Origin: Chloroflexota bacterium
GTDB lineage: Bacteria; Chloroflexota; Dehalococcoidia; Tepidiformales; Tepidiformaceae
NCBI GenBank assembly: GCA_016191435.1
Contig: JACPOQ010000032.1
Span: 434,001-498,000, forward strand
Reading direction: 5' to 3'
DNA length: 64,000 nucleotides
The notes below the pieces were generated by a model, which was not told the origin of the DNA, did not search any database, and saw nothing but the letters and a program-made list of their open reading frames with translations. Both the position numbers and the translations under genes were made by a program. This document shows, one piece after another, positions 58,890-64,000 of the stretch. Position 1 is the first letter of the stretch. Each line of letters starts with the position of its first letter.

Positions 58890-60283
58890 CGGGGGCGGCG
58901 CGCGGGAGCGGCGGGGCGTTCGTTGATGCGGCCGAGGCGGTAGTGCGGCGCGCCAATATAGACGGTGCTGCCGTGCCCAGGGTCGGCGATGCGCGCGACG
59001 ATACGGGGATGGGCTGCCTGCAGTTCGTGCATCGGGCGATCCGTGGTCACCACCGTCGGGAGGTTCGCGACGGTGCGGTAGTTCACGATCTGGTACAGCT
59101 TTTCCTGCGCCCACGGCGACGTGGCCTGGGCGCCAAGGTCGTCGAGGATCAGCAGTTGAGCGTTGCGGACCTGTTCGAAGAGCTCGTCGTAGGGCGTCTC
59201 CTTGCCGGGTGCGAACGAGGCACGCAGGTGGTCCAGCAGATCCGGGACGACGGCGAAGGACACGCCCATGCCGGCGGCGAGTGCCCGGTTGGCGATCGCC
59301 GCGGCGAGATGCGTCTTCCCGCAGCCGTTGACGCCCTGGAGCGTGAGCCAACCGCGGGGCTGGTCGGCGAAGGCCATGGCGGCGCGGAAGGCCGCCTCGA
59401 GGGAGTCGCGCTCTTCGGGCTGCAGTTGGCCGCCGCGAAGGTCGAAGTCGCGAAACTGCATCTCCGCGAGTCGCTCGCGGGCCATGCCGCCCACCTGTTC
59501 GTAGGAGCCGCGGGCGACGCCATCGAGGATGGCGACGGAGCCAAGCCGATCGTCGCAGAGGCGCGTCGCCAGGCGCTCTTCAAGTTGGTGCGGGCGCACG
59601 GTGCAGGTGAAGACAGTCGGCAACTCCGCGTTGTAGCGGTGGTTGACCACCTGGAAGAGCTTCTCCTTTGCCCAGGGGGTGCCGGATACGGCGTCGATGT
59701 CATCGAGCAGCAGGAACGGTGCATTCCGCACCTGGTCGAACATCGCTTCGAAGCCGAGCTCATCCGCGTGGGCGTCGTAGCTCGCGCGCAGGTGGTCGAG
59801 GAGGTCCGGGACGACCATGAAGAGGGCGGGGCGGCCGAGTTCGATGGAGCGATTCGCGATGGCGGCGGCGAGGTGTGTCTTTCCGCTGCCACTGGGCCCG
59901 CTCAGGAGGAGCCAGCCCCCAGGGTCCTCGGCGTAGGCGATGGCGCGGTCGTAGGCGGCACGGAACCAGGTACTTTCGCCATCGCGGCCGGCCGGCACGA
60001 GCGTCGCGAACGTGAAGCGCGTGAGCGACCCGAGGTTGCTGATGCGTTCGAGGCGGGTGCGGCGCACGTCCATGGCCTCATCGAGGATGCAGGCACAGGG
60101 CTCGGCCTTCCCGAAGCGGGGGTGGTCGACGGGCCGGGGATGGCGAACGAAGCCCGCGCCGCCGCAGAGCGGGCAGGCTTCGGCGGTGGCTTCGTCCTCA
60201 GCGATGCCGGACGAATTGTCCGAGAGACCCACCGAGGAAGCGCTGCTTCTGCTCTTCGAAAGAATCTCGTCCAGGCGTTTCAT
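58886..60283 (-). CDS. DnaC/DnaI-like helicase-loader ATPase with two tandem AAA+ domains
   Basis: 465 residues. An N-terminal zinc-ribbon-like part (C37PLC40 and C63AC65) precedes two homologous AAA+ domains. First: Walker A GPSGSGKTHLAAAIANR (from 129), Walker B LLLDDID (191-197). Second: Walker A GVNGCGKTHLAAAIANR (from 317), Walker B LILDDLG (378-384). Both share VVPDLLDHLRAS, so one arose from the other by duplication. DnaC/DnaI proteins load DnaB on DNA. It lies two genes after dnaB. Its start overlaps the DnaD-like gene by 86 bases. Confidence 0.9.
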   Translation of the reverse strand: MKRLDEILSKSRSSASSVGLSDNSSGIAEDEATAEACPLCGGAGFVRHPRPVDHPRFGKAEPCACILDEAMDVRRTRLERISNLGSLTRFTFATLVPAGRDGESTWFRAAYDRAIAYAEDPGGWLLLSGPSGSGKTHLAAAIANRSIELGRPALFMVVPDLLDHLRASYDAHADELGFEAMFDQVRNAPFLLLDDIDAVSGTPWAKEKLFQVVNHRYNAELPTVFTCTVRPHQLEERLATRLCDDRLGSVAILDGVARGSYEQVGGMARERLAEMQFRDFDLRGGQLQPEERDSLEAAFRAAMAFADQPRGWLTLQGVNGCGKTHLAAAIANRALAAGMGVSFAVVPDLLDHLRASFAPGKETPYDELFEQVRNAQLLILDDLGAQATSPWAQEKLYQIVNYRTVANLPTVVTTDRPMHELQAAHPRIVARIADPGHGSTVYIGAPHYRLGRINERPAAPARRPR

Positions 60284-60911
60284 TGGCGCGGCCCTCCTGG
60301 GCCCAGTTTTGCAGGATACGTTCGACGTAGCGCCAGCTGCGCTTATTTAACTCCGCGGCTTCGCGGAACGCATCCTCGATCCAGTCGAGGGAGTAGAGTT
60401 CGGCGGCTTCCAAGAGCCGTTCGCCGACCATCGGCGTGATGGTGCCGATGTGCTCTTCGTAGAGGCGGAAAATCCCCGGGCGGGCAGTGACGGGGAGTGC
60501 TTTGACGGCTGTCTCGGGCTGCAGTTGCAACTCACCGGCGCGTGCGCGCGCCACGGCGCGCCGCGAGGCAGGGTTGTTCACGAAGAAGACTGTCTCCTCG
60601 CCCGCGGCGCCCACGAGCTGCAGGCCGAGAATAGCGCCGAGCTCGAGGCAGCGCGCAAGGCCGCGCTCGAAGCCATCGCGGCCGCCGCCCAGTGCTTCGA
60701 AGGAGGCGGCGCAGCCATCGTGCGCCCAGAGCTGCCGCAGGGAGACATAGCGGACTTCGCCCCGCTGATCCTGGGCGAGGCGCGAGACCCACAGGAACGC
60801 CAGCACGTCGCCGGGCGCGGACATGCCCGGGAGCACGGCCGTGAAGAAGAGGTTGGGGACGACGGTGCCGCGCGCTATGCCCGGGAACCCGCTGAATGCG
60901 GCATCGCTCAT
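60198..60911 (-). CDS. dnaD: DnaD-domain replication protein
   Basis: 237 residues from ATG 60911, overlapping the dnaB stop (ATGA). The N-terminal winged-helix region has LFFTAVLPGMSAPGDVLAFL and LWVSRLAQDQRG; the C-terminal DnaB_2/DnaD domain has FRLYEEHIGTITPMVGERLL, EAAELYSLDWIEDAFREAAE and LNKRSWRYVERILQNWAQEG, a strong family signature. DnaD helps load the replicative helicase in primosome assembly. Position between dnaB and the DnaC-like ATPase fits. Confidence 0.92.
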   Translation of the reverse strand: MSDAAFSGFPGIARGTVVPNLFFTAVLPGMSAPGDVLAFLWVSRLAQDQRGEVRYVSLRQLWAHDGCAASFEALGGGRDGFERGLARCLELGAILGLQLVGAAGEETVFFVNNPASRRAVARARAGELQLQPETAVKALPVTARPGIFRLYEEHIGTITPMVGERLLEAAELYSLDWIEDAFREAAELNKRSWRYVERILQNWAQEGRANETPGRDSFEEQKQRFLGGSLGQFVRHR

Positions 60912-62299
60912 GAGTCCTCGTCCAGGCGCAGGATCCAGTCTTCGAACTTCGCAAGGTGCTGGATGAACTTGAGCTCGACGTTTCCCGTGGGCCCGTTGCG
61001 ATGCTTGGCCACGATGACCTGGGCCACGCCCTTCGGATAGGCGCTGGCGGGCAGCATCGGGTTCTGCTGCTGCCATTCTTCCTGGGTGACGTACATCTCT
61101 TCGCGGCTGAGGAAGATGACGACATCGGCATCCTGCTCGATGGACCCGGAATCGCGCAGGTCCGAGAGCATGGGGGTACGCGGATGGCGGTTCTCAATGG
61201 CGCGGGAGAGCTGCGCGAGCGCGATGATGGGCACATCGAGCTCGCGCGCGAGCCCTTTGAGCGTCCGGGAGATGTAGCTGATCTCCTGCACGCGGTTCTC
61301 GCGGCCGTAGTTGCTGTTCTCGCCCTGCATGAGCTGCAGGTAATCGATGACGATCAGATCGAGACCCTTTTCGCCGTGCAGCCGCCGGGCCTTGGCACGC
61401 AGCTCGGCGGCCGTCAGCACCGGTGTGTCATCGAACCAGATGTTGGCTTCGGATAGCTCGCCGGAAGCACGGATGATGCGGCGCTCTTCGAGCTCGGTCT
61501 GCTGGCCGAGGCGCAGGCGGGATCCATCGACGCGCGATTCGGCGGCGAGCAGGCGGATGGCGAGCTGTTCGCTCGACATTTCCAACGAAAAGAAGGCGAC
61601 GTTCGCGCCCTGGTTGATGGCGGCGTTGCGCGCGATCCCGAGGGCAAAGCTGGACTTTCCCACGCTGGGGCGGGCGCCGACGATCACAAGGTCGGAGCGC
61701 TTCATGCCCCCGAGGAGCAGGTCGAGATCGTTGTAACCGCTGCGGATGGCGGCGAGCTCGCGGCGTTCGATGACGTCCAGGTCCTCATCGAGGTAGGCCT
61801 GGAGGAGCTGGCGGATGTGGACGAAGTCGCGGAAGTTCTCGCCGCCCCGGAGGCGATGGAGCAACTCTTCGGCGCGCGAAAAGACGGTCTCGATTTCGGG
61901 CGGGGCCTCGTAGGCCATTTGCATCATGCCGGTGGCGGCATGGATGAGGCCACGGTAGGTGCTGTCGCGCTTGACGATGCGGGCGTAAAACTCGGCGCCC
62001 ATGCTTGTGGGGAGCCGGCGGATCGTTTCGGCAAGGTAGGTCTGGCCGCCGGCCTCTTCGAGCCGGTCGCGGCGCGAAAGCTCGTGCGCGACGGTGATCT
62101 GGTTGATCGCCTCGTCGCGGTCGGCAAGCGCGAGACAGGCCTCGTAGATCCAGCCGTTCTTTTCGCGGAAGAAGTCGGCGCCTTTGAGGATGGGCGAGAT
62201 GTGGTAGATCGCCTCGGCATCGACGAGGAGGGCCGCTACAACTGCTTCCTCGGCCTCGATATCGTGCGGGGGGAGTCGTTCAAACGGTGCGAGTGTCAT
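60908..62299 (-). CDS. dnaB: DnaB replicative DNA helicase
   Basis: 463 residues. N-terminal domain PPHDIEAEEAVVAALLVDAE; RecA-type C-terminal domain with Walker A GARPSVGKSSFALGIARNAA, FFSLEMSSEQLAIRLLAAES, Walker B LDLIVIDYLQLMQG and LAQLSRAIENRHPRTPMLSD, then DADVVIFLSREEMY and IVAKHRNGPTGNVELKF. No intein. It unwinds the fork as a hexamer. It follows rplI (77 bases between), the common rplI-dnaB order. Confidence 0.98.
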   Translation of the reverse strand: MTLAPFERLPPHDIEAEEAVVAALLVDAEAIYHISPILKGADFFREKNGWIYEACLALADRDEAINQITVAHELSRRDRLEEAGGQTYLAETIRRLPTSMGAEFYARIVKRDSTYRGLIHAATGMMQMAYEAPPEIETVFSRAEELLHRLRGGENFRDFVHIRQLLQAYLDEDLDVIERRELAAIRSGYNDLDLLLGGMKRSDLVIVGARPSVGKSSFALGIARNAAINQGANVAFFSLEMSSEQLAIRLLAAESRVDGSRLRLGQQTELEERRIIRASGELSEANIWFDDTPVLTAAELRAKARRLHGEKGLDLIVIDYLQLMQGENSNYGRENRVQEISYISRTLKGLARELDVPIIALAQLSRAIENRHPRTPMLSDLRDSGSIEQDADVVIFLSREEMYVTQEEWQQQNPMLPASAYPKGVAQVIVAKHRNGPTGNVELKFIQHLAKFEDWILRLDEDS

Positions 62300-62376
62300 T
62301 CAGGAGGGGAGGCCGTACGCCCGGAGGGAGCGAAGGTTGACGGCAGTCAAACGGCCTCGTTCACCTCCTTCCGGTG

Positions 62377-62973
62377 CTACTCTTCTTCGGATTCTTCGTC
62401 GCCGCTTTCGCCCTCGGCGGCCAGCGTGGCGGCGCGTTCGGCGGCAGCACGGGCGAGTGCCTGGCGCTCCGCCTCGGCGTGCGCGGCTTGCTCCGCAAGG
62501 AACTTCGCGACGACCGGCTTCGAGGCTTCGTCGGGCACCACCTCAACGGTCACTTCAGCGGAAACATTGCGCGTGAACCTGATGACGACCGTGCGCGTGC
62601 CGAGCTCGCGGATCGGCTCGTGCAGCAGGACGATGTGCGGGTCGATGCCGAGGTCCGTAGCGGCGTTGATCTTCTCGGCGATGTCCCGATTCGTGACGGA
62701 ACCGAAGAGGCGGCCGGTTTCGCCCACCTTCGCTTCGAAGGTGAGGCTGTAGTTGTCGAGCCGGCCCGTAACCTTACGGGCTTCGATGTCCAGCTTCTCC
62801 TGGCGGCGGGCTTCTTTCTGCGCCAGCGAGTTGGCCCGCTGCAGATTGTCCTTCGATGCCGGGCCGGCAATGTTACGGGGCAGCAGGAAGTTACGCGCGA
62901 AGCCGTTCTTGACGTCTTTGATATCGCCAACGTGCGCGGTTCCTTCAACGTCTTCGAAAAAGACGACCTTCAT
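62377..62973 (-). CDS. rplI: 50S ribosomal protein L9 with extended acidic tail
   Basis: 198 residues from ATG 62973; typical L9 is about 150. The N-domain MKVVFFEDVEGTAHVGDIKD then VKNGFARNFLLPRNIAGPAS is canonical, and the C-domain ends near RNVSAEVTVEVVPDE. The last 45 residues are an Ala/Glu helix and a Glu/Ser-rich end (ESGDEESEEE), an extension. It heads the rplI-dnaB-dnaD-loader-dinB operon. Confidence 0.96.
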   Translation of the reverse strand: MKVVFFEDVEGTAHVGDIKDVKNGFARNFLLPRNIAGPASKDNLQRANSLAQKEARRQEKLDIEARKVTGRLDNYSLTFEAKVGETGRLFGSVTNRDIAEKINAATDLGIDPHIVLLHEPIRELGTRTVVIRFTRNVSAEVTVEVVPDEASKPVVAKFLAEQAAHAEAERQALARAAAERAATLAAEGESGDEESEEE

Positions 62974-63342
62974 GGGAGACCTCAACCTGATCCGGGATGC
63001 TGCCCGCGACACCTGAGAGTGGCGAGCTCGCTGCCCGTCCGGACCCGGAGGGGCAACGTAGACCACCCATGGTACGTGCTCAACGCGTTATCGTCGCGTG
63101 CCCGCAACCTTGACCCGTTCTTCATGATGCTGCCGGTTATGACTCCCGGTTACGAAGGTAGAACGTTTGTGCGGAACGCGTCAAGCACCGGGCCGCGACG
63201 GGCGGGTTCCATCCCCGCGACGGGCCGAGCATCGAAGCACCCCGGAAAACCCCAACCCGACGCCACGGTGGGCGGTAAACCATTGTCCGGAACGCGGGAA
63301 GTGGGAGATACTCCGGCACTATTCGCTGCCCGGAGCAAACGC
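62974..63342. promoter_or_regulatory. Divergent promoter region between rplI and the CoA-transferase gene
   Basis: 369 bases without a gene. It must hold the start sites for the replication operon and for the CoA-transferase gene. I see no clear -35/-10 pair or strong hairpin. Confidence 0.4.
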
Positions 63343-64000
63343 ATGTTGAGCCCGTACCGGGTCCTCGATCTCACGGACGAACGCGGCCAGCTCTGCGGCC
63401 AGTTGCTCGCCGACCTTGGCGCGGAGGTGATCCTCGTCGAGCCGCCGGGCGGTTCGACTTCGCGCCGCCAAGGGCCGTTCCTGGACGACGACCCGGACGC
63501 CAACAAGAGCCTGTGGTTCTGGTCGTACAACCGGGGCAAGCGTTCGGTGGTCGCGGACATCGGCACGGACGAAGGCCGCGAGACGATCCGGCGGCTCGCC
63601 GCGACGAGCGACTTCGTGATCGAGTCGTTCGCGCCGGGGTACCTGGCCGGGATCGGGCTGGGATACGAGGACCTCTCACGGCTCAACCCTCGTGTGGTGC
63701 TGGTCTCTATCAGCCCATTCGGGCAGACGGGGCCTCACTCGGGGTGGGCGGCCTCGGACCTGACCGTGGTGGCGTCGTCGGGCGTGTTGCAGATGACGGG
63801 CGACGAAGACCGGCCGCCGGTCCGTGTAGTGCTGCCCCAAGCATTCCTTCACGCCAGCGCCGAGGCCGCCGCCGGCGCGCTCCTGGCGCACGCGGCGCGC
63901 GAACGCGACGGGGTCGGCCAGCACGTCGATGTCTCTGCGCAGACGGCGATGATGATGGCAACGCAATCGTTCGTCCTCGCGTCGGCGTGGCATGAGTCGG
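63343..64000 (+). CDS. Class III (CaiB/BaiF) CoA-transferase, N-terminal part
   Basis: 219 complete codons from ATG 63343 (GGAG 7 bases upstream), cut by the window edge. Family motifs: YRVLDLTDERGQLCGQLLAD, LGAEVILVEPPGGSTSRRQG, WSYNRGKRSVVADI, FVIESFAPGYLAGIGLGYED and LVSISPFGQTGP. The catalytic Asp of the family lies about residue 165-175 and could be the Asp of ASDLTVVASSG or MTGDEDRPP. It moves CoA between carboxylic acids such as aromatic or aliphatic catabolic intermediates. Confidence 0.93.
   Translation, partial: MLSPYRVLDLTDERGQLCGQLLADLGAEVILVEPPGGSTSRRQGPFLDDDPDANKSLWFWSYNRGKRSVVADIGTDEGRETIRRLAATSDFVIESFAPGYLAGIGLGYEDLSRLNPRVVLVSISPFGQTGPHSGWAASDLTVVASSGVLQMTGDEDRPPVRVVLPQAFLHASAEAAAGALLAHAARERDGVGQHVDVSAQTAMMMATQSFVLASAWHES

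Noticed and set aside
58943..60439. A 498-codon plus-strand frame opposite the double-AAA loader
   Set aside because: Antisense shadow; the minus strand has two complete Walker A/B sets and operon overlaps.

Overview
The window is high-GC DNA (roughly two thirds G+C by eye) with dense, mostly intact genes, two tRNA genes and no rRNA or CRISPR. The gene mix points to a monoderm-like, flagellated, aerobic member of the Chloroflexota, perhaps near Dehalococcoidia. Reasons: a rplI-dnaB-dnaD-dnaC-type replication cluster together with many exported Thr/Ala/Pro-rich proteins, a sortase, DUF11-repeat and CAP-domain secreted proteins, a nickel superoxide dismutase and no outer-membrane genes. The phylum is an inference; no rRNA is present to test it.

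Layout. 1-6.1 kb: a partial exported protein, a gene-poor 1.7 kb stretch, then a divergent pair (small lipoprotein and large secreted M11-like/DUF11 protein) that share a domain. 6.4-7.5 kb: tRNA-Gly, a VapBC toxin-antitoxin pair, and a decayed copy of the tRNA 3' half. 7.5-13.3 kb: TetR, CMD-family protein and MDR oxidoreductase in one direction; amidohydrolase and a KdpD/KdpE-like two-component pair in the other. 13.3-22.5 kb: catabolic genes, centred on a VOC protein, BoxC and BoxB of the aerobic benzoyl-CoA epoxide (box) pathway, with alpha/beta hydrolases and a flavin-dependent monooxygenase. 22.5-25.3 kb: ABC-2 exporter preceded by a perfect CRP-type palindrome, then an ABM protein and a methyltransferase. 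25.4-38 kb: cell-envelope proteins (CAP, LysM-transglycosylase, RodZ-like, Bax-inhibitor-1), a PAS/GAF kinase and regulator, tRNA-Pro, TesB thioesterase and an MBL hydrolase.

38.2-46.1 kb: flagellar filament locus: two near-identical flagellins, FlaG-like protein, FliD, FliS, FliT-like protein, sortase, FlgM and a winged-helix regulator with a degenerate receiver. 46.1-52.2 kb: oligopeptide-binding lipoprotein, PCD dehydratase, methyltransferase, multi-cluster ferredoxin, a nitroreductase/Rdx/DUF402 operon, and sodN-sodX. 52.2-54.4 kb: a tightly overlapping minus-strand operon: FMN reductase, a Nudix-zincin fusion, and two tandem copies of an unrecognised 65-70 residue protein. This is the best candidate here for an undescribed system. 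54.4-58.4 kb: PfkB kinase, a zinc-finger/SH3b membrane protein, a lipoprotein, ParDE. 58.4-63 kb: DinB, a double-AAA DnaC-like loader, DnaD-like protein, DnaB and L9 in one operon. The window ends inside a class III CoA-transferase.

Many starts were moved from the longest reading frame to an internal ATG/GTG/TTG with a good Shine-Dalgarno sequence, a signal peptide, or an ATGA/GTGA overlap. Long open frames antisense to real genes are common because of the base composition and were discarded.
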